Shown here: in pieces, positions 1 to 7,532 of the stretch | How positions within the stretch are numbered: position 1 is the first letter of the stretch | How the letters are laid out: each line of letters opens with the position of its first letter | Notes under the pieces: model-generated | What the model was told of the DNA's origin: nothing | Database searches by the model: none | The model's input: only the letters and a program-made list of their open reading frames with translations | Translations under genes and position numbers: made by a program | Assembly: GCA_964386705.1 (NCBI GenBank) | Contig: CAYLTY010000291.1 | Coordinates: 1 to 9,621, forward strand | Source of the DNA: AM-0621 sp964386705 | Lineage (GTDB): Bacteria; Planctomycetota; Planctomycetia; Planctomycetales; Planctomycetaceae | Length of the DNA: 9,621 nucleotides | Reading direction: 5' to 3'

Positions 1-230
1 CGAACTACGGGTTCAAACCAGGGGTTCGGTGGGTATCAGCCGTTTCGGATGCTTTTGGCTCGAAAGCTGCAAGCACGCGACTCAGCACGACGCGGTTGCT
101 GCTTAGGATAGACCAGACTTTGAACCGTGAGCCGCGATTTCAGAATCTGCGGCAAATCATCCTGTCGAACGGTCGAGTTAGGGCCGGATGAAACGGTCTC
201 GTCAAAATCCCCTTGGCAGAAACCGAGCCC

Positions 231-246
231 CGTTGCGCAACGTTGC
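231..246. repeat. Overlapping perfect palindromes
   Basis: CGTTGCGCAACG (231-242) is a perfect 12-bp palindrome. It overlaps a second perfect 10-bp palindrome, GCAACGTTGC (237-246). Twofold symmetry of this size in an intergenic region could be an operator for a dimeric regulator. It is followed at 253-271 by two GTCAAA copies, and another GTCAAA lies near 201. No adjacent gene start ties it to a function, so the role is unknown. Confidence 0.4.
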
Positions 247-567
247 TCTACCGTCAAAGTCTGTCAAATCCACCGTGACTGACAGTTCGCGGGGATAATA
301 GGAAAGCCGGAGCAAGACCAGCAAGCTCGTCTGTACGCCGCTTGCGATCTATGCGAAAGCTTTAGGAAATAACTATTTAGAAACGCCTGATTCGATCCCG
401 TTCAGTGTTTTCCGGGCTCCGTCGCTCCGCTTCAGGGAGGCGGTTCCCCGACATCTTGCGGCGGATCTCTCATCACCGGGCCAAGGTGAAGCTCCGCAGA
501 ATTCGTGAAGTTTGCGGTTTGGGAAAGGTCTCGGAGATTCTGCACCGAAAGGACGCGTGCCGAGATA

Positions 568-604
568 GGCAGGCAGCCCGTGGCGCTTCACCCCACGACC
601 TGCC
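568..604 (+). other. Possible two-step RNA hairpin
   Basis: GGCAGG (568-573) pairs with CCTGCC (599-604). Inside it CGTGG (579-583) pairs with CCACG (593-597) around a nine-base loop, leaving an asymmetric bulge of five bases against one. This could be a structured RNA or an upstream part of the DUF1571 leader, but it is about 200 bases from that start and has no T-tract, so it is not an intrinsic terminator. It could also be chance in GC-rich DNA. Confidence 0.25.
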
Positions 605-800
605 GACCTAGCAAGAAACTCTACGAAAAACGTAATGCAATTGTCGAAAACATAGAGGAGTCCGTTCGACGCACTGGCCTGGGGCAAGACGCCCACTCAC
701 TTCAACGCTCATTTCTGATCCCGACTCGCAACCATCATGGATTGCCGGGACCAGCGTCGTCGAACCGGGATCGCAGGCAAATCAGCGTTAGGGTCCCTCA

Positions 801-1844
801 ATGCTTCGCCCCTTCAGGAATCTGGCATCGAAATGTTTGCGGTGGCTTCCGCGGCGCCGGCTGCGTGAACTGCGCTCGCGGCCCGGGCACTTCCGCGTCC
901 GGACACGAAGCAAACTGTGGGCATCGATTCCGTGGAGCAAGCTGCTGACGAAGAACTCTGGTTCGGCTGCTGTTGTCGCCTTGACTGCGCTGATCGGCTA
1001 CATGTCCGTGGACTCCCCGCCAATTGGTGCCAGCGCGACAGAAATTGTCCTTGCGGATAAGCGCCAGCCAGACGCTCCCCCAACACCCGAAGACACCTCG
1101 CTGAAACTGGAGGGCGAGGTCGCCCTGATGCTGCAGATCGCGATGCTTCAAAATGCGATCACGAAATTGGATCTCGTCCCGGCCTACACGGCCACCTTCG
1201 TCAAAGAAGAACGTATCGAAGGCGAGATGCAGGAAGAAACAACGATGCACTTGAAGCTCAAGCACGAGCCTCACAGTGTGTACTTCAAGATTGAAAAGGG
1301 CGGCGAAGTCGGTCGCGAGATTCTGTTCCCGGTCAGCGGTGAAGATCCTCGGCTGATCGTAAAGCTCGCCAAGTTCGGTGGTCGGCTGCCTCCGTTGAAG
1401 CTGGAGCCGGAATCAACCCTGGCGATGAAAGAATCCCGCTACAACATCCGCATGGCGGGTATTCGTGAACTCGCGAAACTGGCTTTGGAAATTCGTCGGC
1501 ACGACCTGTCGCTCGGCAACAAGGTGCAGGCTGAAGCGCGTGACGATGCTCAATACGATGGCCGCCCCTGCTTCGTATTCACAACGACGTATGCGAACGC
1601 CAAGGCACACAAAGATTATCGCAAGTGCGTCATCTACATCGACAAGCAGTTGATGATTCCGACGTACGCACGCAACTTCACGTGGCCCGAGAGCGTCTCG
1701 GGTGCCGATCCTTCACGGCTCGATGAAACCACTCTGGTCGAGTACTACGCGTTCAAGAACATCAAGCTGGACGCGCAACTCGGACCGCTGGCGTTTTCTG
1801 CGGAAAACAAGGACTACAACTTCGCCAAACCAGCAGGCAACTGA
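801..1844 (+). CDS. DUF1571 family protein, membrane anchored
   Basis: A protein of 347 residues. The part from about residue 105 to 335 reads as a DUF1571 domain: a helical start (GEVALMLQIAMLQ), then YTATFVKEERIEGEM (about 129-143), TMHLKLKHEPHSVYFKI (148-164) and beta-rich repeats up to a C-terminal NYNFAK-like end. The family is known mainly from Planctomycetes and has no established function; the strand pattern recalls LolA/LolB-type lipoprotein carriers, which is inference. Residues 1-52 are very basic (16 Arg/Lys) and precede a short hydrophobic segment (about 54-69), suggesting a signal anchor with the domain outside the cytoplasmic membrane. The ATG at 801 has a weak AGGG about eight bases upstream. 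A downstream start nearer the hydrophobic segment is possible. The gene stands alone and ends before a strong terminator. Confidence 0.85.
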   Translation: MLRPFRNLASKCLRWLPRRRLRELRSRPGHFRVRTRSKLWASIPWSKLLTKNSGSAAVVALTALIGYMSVDSPPIGASATEIVLADKRQPDAPPTPEDTSLKLEGEVALMLQIAMLQNAITKLDLVPAYTATFVKEERIEGEMQEETTMHLKLKHEPHSVYFKIEKGGEVGREILFPVSGEDPRLIVKLAKFGGRLPPLKLEPESTLAMKESRYNIRMAGIRELAKLALEIRRHDLSLGNKVQAEARDDAQYDGRPCFVFTTTYANAKAHKDYRKCVIYIDKQLMIPTYARNFTWPESVSGADPSRLDETTLVEYYAFKNIKLDAQLGPLAFSAENKDYNFAKPAGN

Positions 1845-1860
1845 ATCACCTATGGGCACG

Positions 1861-1880
1861 CTGCGAGGTTCGCCTCGCGG
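1861..1880 (+). other. UUCG tetraloop hairpin
   Basis: GCGAGG (1863-1868) and CCTCGC (1873-1878) pair perfectly around a TTCG loop, extended outward by a T-G wobble and a C-G pair. UUCG closed by a stem is an exceptionally stable tetraloop in RNA when transcribed from the plus strand, although the classic closing pair is C-G and here it is G-C. It lies between the DUF1571 stop and the intrinsic terminator, so it would sit at the 3' end of that mRNA, where it could block 3' exonucleases. Confidence 0.6.
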
Positions 1881-1886
1881 CTCCTT

Positions 1887-1918
1887 GGCCGGGACACTGA
1901 ATGTCCCGGCCTTTTTTT
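1887..1918 (+). terminator. Rho-independent terminator of the DUF1571 gene
   Basis: GGCCGGGACA (1887-1896) pairs perfectly with TGTCCCGGCC (1902-1911) around the five-base loop CTGAA. Seven Ts follow directly (1912-1918). This is a textbook intrinsic terminator for plus-strand transcripts, 43 bases after the DUF1571 stop. On the minus strand the hairpin is followed by AAGGAGCC rather than a T-tract, so it should not efficiently terminate the convergent peroxiredoxin-like gene. Confidence 0.93.
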
Positions 1919-1948
1919 ATTGATAGACCTGAAGTCGCATGCTCGACG

Positions 1949-2524
1949 TCACGACGCAGGCTGCATGGCGGGGGCGTCCGCCGCCTGGTGAACCGCACGC
2001 ACGGCCTGCAGCAGTTCGGCGTTCGACGCCCATTGCGCTGAGTTGTTCGAATGATGCATGAAGCGAATGGCGCCGTGCGTGTCGATGACAAATGCCCCCG
2101 GCAGTTGCATCGGGTCACTGCTGACTTTGCCGCCGCCGAACTTCAGCATCGCTTTCAGACCGGCCCACCAGACGCGCGGTCCGGCAACGGCATTAAAGCC
2201 ACCGCGCGGCAGTTCGAATAACCGGTAAGCTCGTTGCTCGGGATCGGCCAGCATACGGAACGGCAGAGACAAATCTTTGCGAAAAGCGGCGACCGCCGGG
2301 ACATCACCCATTGCCACGACGGCCAGTTCGCAATCCGCAGCTTCGAATTGCGAATACTCGTCACGGATCTCGGCGACGTGAGCGCGACAGAACGGACACC
2401 CCAAGTGCCGAATAAAGATCAGCACCAACGGACGGCTCGCCCATAAAGACGACACGCGAATCAATTCGTTCGTGTTGTCAGGCAATTCAATATCGGGAGC
2501 GGAAGATCCAATGATGACCGACAT
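1949..2524 (-). CDS. Peroxiredoxin-like (AhpC/TSA) protein with CPFC motif
   Basis: A protein of 191 residues with a thioredoxin fold. The N-terminus (GSSAPDIELPDN, VSSLWASRPLVLIFIRHLGCPFCRAH) is typical of the AhpC/TSA redoxin superfamily, most like the Prx-like2 branch. The redox motif is C43-P-F-C46, so it may work as a thiol peroxidase or disulfide reductase with an adjacent-cysteine resolving step, probably in the cytosol because no signal peptide is visible. Later parts (GAFVIDTHGAIRFMHHS, about 143-159) match the strand and cofactor-independent C-terminal half of redoxins. The start is well supported: AGGAG lies eight bases upstream of the ATG. The rhomboid gene lies 114 bases upstream on the same strand, so co-transcription is possible. 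The substrate is unknown. Confidence 0.85.
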   Translation of the reverse strand: MSVIIGSSAPDIELPDNTNELIRVSSLWASRPLVLIFIRHLGCPFCRAHVAEIRDEYSQFEAADCELAVVAMGDVPAVAAFRKDLSLPFRMLADPEQRAYRLFELPRGGFNAVAGPRVWWAGLKAMLKFGGGKVSSDPMQLPGAFVIDTHGAIRFMHHSNNSAQWASNAELLQAVRAVHQAADAPAMQPAS

Positions 2525-2638
2525 GATGACGGCTCCTGAATAGCGAGTGGGTCAGACCAACAATCCGCCCGTCAAGAAGCCCAATGGTTGAAGCGGATTC
2601 ACAACGTAAGCCCAATCTCACTTTAACAGCGCCTTGAC

Positions 2639-3790
2639 TCACACACGACAAGAAAGCTCCATCACTCCAGACTGTACCAAGGCATCTGCCTTGTCAGCGA
2701 TCTCCTGCCAGCGTTTGTTGAGAACCGGCTCCAGCGCCGAGCGATCCACTCGTTCAAGCACGCGCCGAGCCGCTTGAGGTCGCTGCTTCACTTCGACATA
2801 GATCGCTGCCAGTTTGAGTTTCGCCAGACCATGCTCTGCGGGCGAAGTCTGGGTGAGGCACTCATACAACTGAGCGGCATCGTCAAACCGCTGCTGGCGA
2901 TACAGGCAATGCCCGGCGGCATCAATGACTTCGGAGCTTGTGCATTCCAACCGCTCATCCATCGTCATGGAGAGCAATATGGTCGCCGCGTGCGGCCAGT
3001 TCTTTTGAGCAATTGCTGTTCGCAGTTCACGACGAGCATTGCGTTGCTTGACATAAAGGTCCGGCTCTGCGGAGCCAGCTTCACGGCGTTGATATCGATC
3101 GATGTAGCTGCGGGTATTTCGATTCGCCATCACCGAGAACAGGTCCCAGTTCTCACAGTCGACCCACTTCCAGCGGAGCAACGCGACGGCCAGAGCCCCG
3201 CCGACGACTGCTCCCACCAGATGCAGCAACTGACTCGACATCGACCAGCGAAGCCACCACAGGCAGAACAACTCACTCAGCAGGAAGTACCCGCAGAAGT
3301 TGAGATAGGTCGTCGAATTGGAATCATTCATCCCCCAAAACCGGCAGTGAATCCATACGTACTCGACTTCATTCTCAGGTGCCCAGATCAGCACTGTGGC
3401 CAACAATCCATAGATGGCGCCGGACGCTCCGAGCGCACCGCCAGACTCTCTGTCCAAACAACCATACTGAACCAGGAAACCTTCCAGGCACGCGATGCCC
3501 AGATAGTACAGACCGAAGCGCCACCACCCGAGCTTGCCTTCGACTACGATTCCAAACGCGACGAGGAACAGCATGTTGCCGAGCAGATGCACCAGCCCCG
3601 CATGCATAAAGGCCGACGTCAGCCACTGATAGGGTTGCAGGCCCTGGCCAAACTGCAGGATCAGGTCTCGATTGGGTTGATTCGTCCAGCAATCCCCGTA
3701 GACGAACATGGCGACATTGGCCGCCACCAGAACGCCCGTCATGATCGGTCGATGATAGATCGGAGCGTCGGTACCAACTGGAAGCAGCAT
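2639..3790 (-). CDS. Rhomboid family intramembrane serine protease with TPR-like C-terminal extension
   Basis: A protein of 383 residues. Residues 1-210 form a multi-pass rhomboid core that carries the expected catalytic set: H68 and N72 in HLLGN (oxyanion hole), S123 in GASG (nucleophile) and H190 in LLHLVG (base). It should therefore be an active protease cutting transmembrane substrates within the membrane. After the last hydrophobic segment (about 187-206), residues 215-383 are soluble and helical, with pairs such as AATILLSMTMDER and DDAAQLYECLTQTSPAEHGLAKLKLAAIYVE-type helices that suggest TPR repeats, perhaps for partner binding. The longest written motif here is split only by my reading; the boundaries are approximate. 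The ATG at 3790 has GAGG seven bases upstream, and the N-terminus MLLPVGTDAPIYHRP is typical of these proteins. The substrate is not evident from the neighbours. Confidence 0.9.
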   Translation of the reverse strand: MLLPVGTDAPIYHRPIMTGVLVAANVAMFVYGDCWTNQPNRDLILQFGQGLQPYQWLTSAFMHAGLVHLLGNMLFLVAFGIVVEGKLGWWRFGLYYLGIACLEGFLVQYGCLDRESGGALGASGAIYGLLATVLIWAPENEVEYVWIHCRFWGMNDSNSTTYLNFCGYFLLSELFCLWWLRWSMSSQLLHLVGAVVGGALAVALLRWKWVDCENWDLFSVMANRNTRSYIDRYQRREAGSAEPDLYVKQRNARRELRTAIAQKNWPHAATILLSMTMDERLECTSSEVIDAAGHCLYRQQRFDDAAQLYECLTQTSPAEHGLAKLKLAAIYVEVKQRPQAARRVLERVDRSALEPVLNKRWQEIADKADALVQSGVMELSCRV

Positions 3791-4147
3791 GGTAAGGCCT
3801 CGCCGAGGAGAGATGTGGCCAAGCCAACGAACAGTTCGGGGATCAGATCACGCTTCCGCCAATTTCCGGAAAAATCTACTGAAGAAGACCATCGCGAACG
3901 CAACGCGGTCATAGTGCCCGCTATCAGCAAAATATGGCTCTCTCCTCCGTTTTTGCTGGAGGCTCAGACATCCTGCGGTGCCTCGAAGAGAATTCCTGCG
4001 CGCAATCCAAGAACCTCGCCGGATTTGGCGGGGCGTCCGATCGACTATCTAATGCAGCCAGCCAGTTTGTCAGACGGTTCACCGTTGAAGCCCAGCCAAT
4101 CGGTGACGACAAGTTCCTACCTCAGCAATTTCCTTTGAGTGATCTCC
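3791..4147. other. Divergent intergenic region between rhomboid and oxygenase genes
   Basis: This 357-base spacer separates two divergent gene starts and should hold both promoters. A candidate for the rightward gene is listed separately. For the rhomboid gene I found no convincing -35/-10 pair on the minus strand. A perfect palindrome, TTTCCGGAAA, lies near 3864-3873. A small plus-strand frame (3934-4194) overlaps the oxygenase start in another frame and has no recognisable motif, so I do not call it. Confidence 0.5.
4025..4053 (+). promoter_or_regulatory. Candidate sigma-70-type promoter for the oxygenase fusion gene
   Basis: TTGGCG (4025-4030; four of six matches to TTGACA) is followed after exactly 17 bases by TCTAAT (4048-4053; five of six matches to TATAAT). 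It would start transcription about 85-90 bases before the preferred ATG at 4148. Planctomycete promoters are poorly defined, so this is a weak, motif-only call. Confidence 0.3.
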
Positions 4148-5251
4148 ATGCGACCAACGCTGTTGACCTACGGCGAACCAGCCCCCTGGTTTGAATGTGC
4201 TTCCTCGATAAATCCACGATTTCACTTCGACACTGTGGCTGGACGACATGTTGTACTGACCGTCTTCCAGTCAGCCGGAGATCCGGCGACACGGGCGTAC
4301 CTGGATGCCATCACAGCTCGACGGGACCTGTTTGACGACTGGGAAGCTGCCTTCTTCGGGATGTCTCATGATCCGGACGACGAGCGATTGCAGCGAACTC
4401 AAACCGGATGGCCGAGCCTCCGCTTCTTCTGGGACTTCAACCGTCAAGTGGCGGGCGAATTGGGCGCACTCGATCAGGACGGCACCTTGCGACCTGTCAC
4501 GATTATCCTCGATCCGCGTTTACGGGTCATCCGGGCGCTGCCTTTCAACGAACCGCCTGAGCAGCATGCCGCGAAGGTGTTTCAGATCCTGCAGGAGCAG
4601 CCGCGCATTGGTCCGCCGACATTGGCCTTGGGACAAGCTCCCGTGCTGATCGTCCCGCGAGTGTTTGAACCGGAGCTCTGCCGTCGACTCATTCAGACGT
4701 ATGAAACTCGCGGCGGGGTCGATTCCGGTTTCATGCGCGACATCAACGGCAAGACCGTCGGCATTCTGGACTACAGCCACAAGCGGCGACGCGACTACGA
4801 AATCGAAGATGAAGCTCTGCGACGTTCGTGCATGGTGCGAATCCATGATCGGCTTGCGCCGGAGTTGCACAAGGCCACACAGTTCCAGGCCACTCGCATG
4901 GAGCGGTACACAGTGGCCTGCTACGACGCCTCTGAGGAAGGCCACTTCAACGCGCATCGTGACAACACGACCAAGGGCACGGCTCATCGGCGATTCGCGG
5001 TGAGCCTGATGCTGAACACCGGCGAGTACGAAGGTGGCTACCTGCGTTTCCCCGAATTTGGTCCCCAGGCCTATACGGCCCCGGCAGGCGGCGCGGTTGT
5101 CTTCTCGTGCTCGTTGCTGCATGAAGCCACGGTCGTCACCAAGGGGCGTCGCTACGTCTTCATCCCCTTCCTCTACGACGATGCCGCTGCCAAAGAACGC
5201 GAACAGAACCTGAAATTCGTGTCTGAGCAGGCGGCGATGCGCGAAGGCTAG
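4148..5251 (+). CDS. Redoxin-like domain fused to prolyl-4-hydroxylase-type 2OG-Fe(II) oxygenase
   Basis: A two-domain protein of 367 residues from the ATG at 4148. Residues 1-150 follow the AhpC/TSA fold (YGEPAPWFECASSINPRFHF, GRHVVLTVFQSAGDPATRAYL, DGTLRPVTIILDPRLRVI). However, the position of the peroxidatic Cys, normally just after the VVLxF strand, holds SAGDPATR, so this domain is probably non-catalytic. Residues 170-350 are a P4Hc-type dioxygenase with iron ligands H270 and D272 in HRD, distal H325 in LLHEA, and R335 ten residues later as the 2-oxoglutarate anchor. It should hydroxylate a protein or small substrate using Fe(II), O2 and 2-oxoglutarate; the substrate is unknown. A GTG at 4139 is in frame and would add MIS; neither start has a clear SD. 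No signal peptide is visible. The gene appears monocistronic, convergent with the MoxR cluster. Confidence 0.88.
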   Translation: MRPTLLTYGEPAPWFECASSINPRFHFDTVAGRHVVLTVFQSAGDPATRAYLDAITARRDLFDDWEAAFFGMSHDPDDERLQRTQTGWPSLRFFWDFNRQVAGELGALDQDGTLRPVTIILDPRLRVIRALPFNEPPEQHAAKVFQILQEQPRIGPPTLALGQAPVLIVPRVFEPELCRRLIQTYETRGGVDSGFMRDINGKTVGILDYSHKRRRDYEIEDEALRRSCMVRIHDRLAPELHKATQFQATRMERYTVACYDASEEGHFNAHRDNTTKGTAHRRFAVSLMLNTGEYEGGYLRFPEFGPQAYTAPAGGAVVFSCSLLHEATVVTKGRRYVFIPFLYDDAAAKEREQNLKFVSEQAAMREG

Positions 5252-5300
5252 TTCTGCATTCCCCGATAGTACGGTCCAGTCGGGCACGGCATCGACAAAC

Positions 5301-5363
5301 CGTAGCATGGACGCCCCGTCCGTGCGTCATCGGTGCAGCCCGGGCGAAGGCGTCCAAGCTACG
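5301..5363. repeat. Imperfect inverted repeat between convergent genes
   Basis: CGTAGCATGGACGCC (5301-5315) and GGCGTCCAAGCTACG (5349-5363) are 15-base inverted arms with one mismatch. They enclose 33 bases that include the palindrome GCCCGGGC (5338-5345). A second small palindrome (CGAATT / AATTCG, 5362-5379) abuts the right arm. The position between the stops of the oxygenase gene (5251) and the BatA-like gene (5444) suggests a shared 3' structure or a REP-like dispersed element. There is no T-tract, so it is not a classic intrinsic terminator. Confidence 0.65.
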
Positions 5364-5443
5364 AATTATTGAGAATTCGCCGCGAGTTTGCCGTCCGATG
5401 AAGGTGCTGGAAGTTGCGATCTTGATCCCGAACTCAAGTTCGG

Positions 5444-7504
5444 TCACGCCTTTGAACTGGCTGGGCGATCGGCGTTCTGCGCTGTCGCGTTCTGGTTGAA
5501 TTCAGCGGCTGCGGCAGACATGGTCGAATAGGTGGCATCCGGAGCGATGCGCGGCATGCAGAGAGCTGCTTCCAGGATCAATGCCAGCATCATTAACGCC
5601 AAGAACACGCGCCAGATTTCCTGAATCAGAGCGGAAAGGTTTCCGGCCTGATCGTCGACTCTCGCGAAGTCGAGACCTTTGAAGAGTTCACTGACTCGCA
5701 CGTCATCCAGCACTGGAGCCTGATCTTCCGCAGCAGGACGATTGAGGGCCACCAGCTTCGCATCTGCCTGATACACACCACCTTGAAAGGCGTACTCCGT
5801 CGAAAGCGCTTCCGGCGGTCCGGCGAGTTTTTGCCACGCAACGGTTTGCTCACCGCCGATGTCGCCGACCATCACCTGGCGTGCGTTGCCCAGCATCACA
5901 GCACCCAAGTTCAGTGCGCGTTGCACCATCACGTACAGCACGACGCCGTCCGTTGCGATTGATGAGTCTCCGGCGCCAACGGTCGTACCGCAGAAGTAGA
6001 CGCCGCCGCGGTTGGTGGTGACGCGAGCGAGCAACGGCGTACCACCTTTCAGCGACGCGATCGGGGTTGTCTCACCTTCGATCGTGCAGAAGTTGCGGAC
6101 CTGCAGTTGTCCGACGGGCAAGGCCGCACCGCTTTGAGTGTTCGCCAGTAAGTCTTGATCGGGACGCCAGGTTTCAATGGGCACGCCATCGGACTTCTCG
6201 GACCAGTCGCCCCACTTCACTCCGAGAAAGTCGTCCGAGCTGACAACGCGCGGCGGGAAGAACATCACCTGCCCTCCGCGGTCGACGAACTCTTGCACCA
6301 GCTTGGCGGTGTCAGCGTCGGGCAATGGACCTTGCCACATCAGGAGGGACAGCGTTTCCCAGTCGATCTGGGGGAGTTGCTCGCGAGTCAGAATCTCGGC
6401 GCTGCTGCGTTGATGGGGATCGGGTGAGATCTGAGCGGCCAGTTGCAGCGGTCGAGCTGCTTGCGGTTCATCGGTAACAATCGCCGCCACGCGCGGCGTT
6501 GGCTTGTCGAAAACGAAATAGAACTCGTTGTCAGCGGCGTTGGAGTCGGCCGGGATTGAAACCTTCGCCCAGCCGCGTTCATGAGTGCGTTCAAGCGGCA
6601 GGCGGTGATCCTTGAGGTCAAACTTCGAGCCGGTCATCTCGACGGTGAACTCAGAACGCGCCCCTTCAATCTCGAATGACAACGGGATGCCTTGCTTCTC
6701 TTCGTCCACGACGCCTTCGCGAGTCAGTTGCAGCGAGACCAGCAGCTCAGCACTGTCGCTCGTCTGCAGGCGACGTACATCGGTGACGCGCACGGCCACG
6801 TTGTTGGCGGCCAGATCCGGATAGGCGAGCAAGTGGAACCGCACACCTTGATTGAATTCGAGGAACGAGTCTCGCAACGTCGCCCAGCGGCCGCTTTCGG
6901 CGTTCCAGTCGTTTTGACGGATGTCAGAGCAGATCCAGATCTCCGTGCGGCCGGACTTATTGGCTTCGATGTAATCGCGCGCGGCCTGCAGCATCGTGGG
7001 CACATCGGCTGATGCGCTGGACGGTTCAGTCACCGACAACTTTGTCAGAGCATCAGGCGATTCGAGTTCTCGCGGCTGGTTGGTGGTGTTCTCAATCAGG
7101 ATCCAGCGCGTTGAACCAAACATGCTCAACGCCCGCACCAACTGCTGACGTCCGGTCTCCAGTTTGGAGTTCACCGTGCCCGGACTCTGCTGCCGCATGC
7201 TGGGCGAACGGTCGAAGATGATAATTGTCGTGTCGGCTTTGCCACCTGCGGTCAGTCCGAGCCAACCGCTGGCCAGCGGTCGCGCGACGGCGAAGATCAA
7301 ACCGGCAATTGCCAGCGTGCGGAACAGCAGGATCAACCACTGCCGTAGCTTCGCATAGCCGCGTGACATCCGATTGGCCGCCAGAATGAACATCATCGCC
7401 GCCCAGCGGATCGTCTGATAGCGCCTCTGATTGATGAGGTGAATCAGGATCGGCAGAGCGATCAAGGGCAGCGCGGCCAGCAGGAGTGGCTGAAGAAAGC
7501 TCAT
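5444..7504 (-). CDS. BatA-like membrane protein with VWA domain
   Basis: A protein of 686 residues. The N-terminus has the BatA signature: a first membrane helix (about 4-22), the linker LINQRRYQTIRWAAMMF and a second helix (about 55-75). A VWA domain follows with a MIDAS motif DRSPS (D98, S100, S102), a likely MIDAS Thr at T170 and Asp at D194 (ICSDIR), so it should bind a divalent metal and a partner protein outside the membrane. The middle part (about 200-620) is beta-rich and includes a segment resembling glutamine-amidotransferase-fold domains seen in planctomycete homologues (DRGGQVMFFPP). A third membrane helix lies at about 630-650. With the MoxR ATPase and DUF58 protein upstream it forms the MoxR/Bat-type set, thought to assist protein assembly or stress tolerance. 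It is the last gene of the cluster; its ATG lacks an SD. Confidence 0.88.
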   Translation of the reverse strand: MSFLQPLLLAALPLIALPILIHLINQRRYQTIRWAAMMFILAANRMSRGYAKLRQWLILLFRTLAIAGLIFAVARPLASGWLGLTAGGKADTTIIIFDRSPSMRQQSPGTVNSKLETGRQQLVRALSMFGSTRWILIENTTNQPRELESPDALTKLSVTEPSSASADVPTMLQAARDYIEANKSGRTEIWICSDIRQNDWNAESGRWATLRDSFLEFNQGVRFHLLAYPDLAANNVAVRVTDVRRLQTSDSAELLVSLQLTREGVVDEEKQGIPLSFEIEGARSEFTVEMTGSKFDLKDHRLPLERTHERGWAKVSIPADSNAADNEFYFVFDKPTPRVAAIVTDEPQAARPLQLAAQISPDPHQRSSAEILTREQLPQIDWETLSLLMWQGPLPDADTAKLVQEFVDRGGQVMFFPPRVVSSDDFLGVKWGDWSEKSDGVPIETWRPDQDLLANTQSGAALPVGQLQVRNFCTIEGETTPIASLKGGTPLLARVTTNRGGVYFCGTTVGAGDSSIATDGVVLYVMVQRALNLGAVMLGNARQVMVGDIGGEQTVAWQKLAGPPEALSTEYAFQGGVYQADAKLVALNRPAAEDQAPVLDDVRVSELFKGLDFARVDDQAGNLSALIQEIWRVFLALMMLALILEAALCMPRIAPDATYSTMSAAAAEFNQNATAQNADRPASSKA

Positions 7505-7532
7505 AGGGTGTTTCAGCTTCCGGGTTTCATCG

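Larger units (their letters stand above)
1..800. other. Gene-poor stretch, no supported coding region
   Basis: I see no recognisable gene here. The open frames on both strands are short or rich in Arg, Ser, Cys and His with no family motif, and they overlap each other. The longest plus-strand frame (505-948) runs into the DUF1571 gene in a different frame. A frame open from the left edge to about 197 on the plus strand could be the tail of a gene outside the window, but nothing in it is recognisable. The stretch holds overlapping palindromes at 231-246, GTCAAA direct repeats near 201-271, and a two-step hairpin at 568-604. The promoter of the DUF1571 gene should lie here, but I found no convincing -35/-10 pair. 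Confidence 0.55.

Noticed and set aside
1..40. GGTTCAAAC near the left edge, resembling a tRNA T-loop
   Set aside because: The flanking bases do not form the required five-pair T stem, and no acceptor or CCA end follows.
253..270. Perfect TTGACA on the minus strand as a -35 box
   Set aside because: The hexamer 17 bases downstream is AACGTT, which is no -10 element, and no supported gene follows on that strand.
373..696. A 107-residue minus-strand open frame in the left gene-poor stretch
   Set aside because: No motif, no SD, overlapped by other random frames, and composition typical of non-coding GC-rich DNA.
505..948. A 147-residue plus-strand open frame overlapping the DUF1571 start
   Set aside because: It overlaps the DUF1571 gene by about 150 bases in another frame and has Cys/Gly/Arg/His-rich composition typical of spurious frames.
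2774..4138. A 454-residue plus-strand open frame antisense to the rhomboid gene, ending right before the GTG at 4139
   Set aside because: It mirrors the rhomboid coding frame, is rich in Gln, His, Arg and Cys, and has no family motif or membrane pattern. The rhomboid on the other strand has a complete catalytic set.
4520..5308. A 262-residue minus-strand open frame antisense to the oxygenase fusion
   Set aside because: No recognisable motif, and the plus-strand gene shows conserved iron and 2-oxoglutarate ligands. It is a shadow frame of GC-rich coding DNA.
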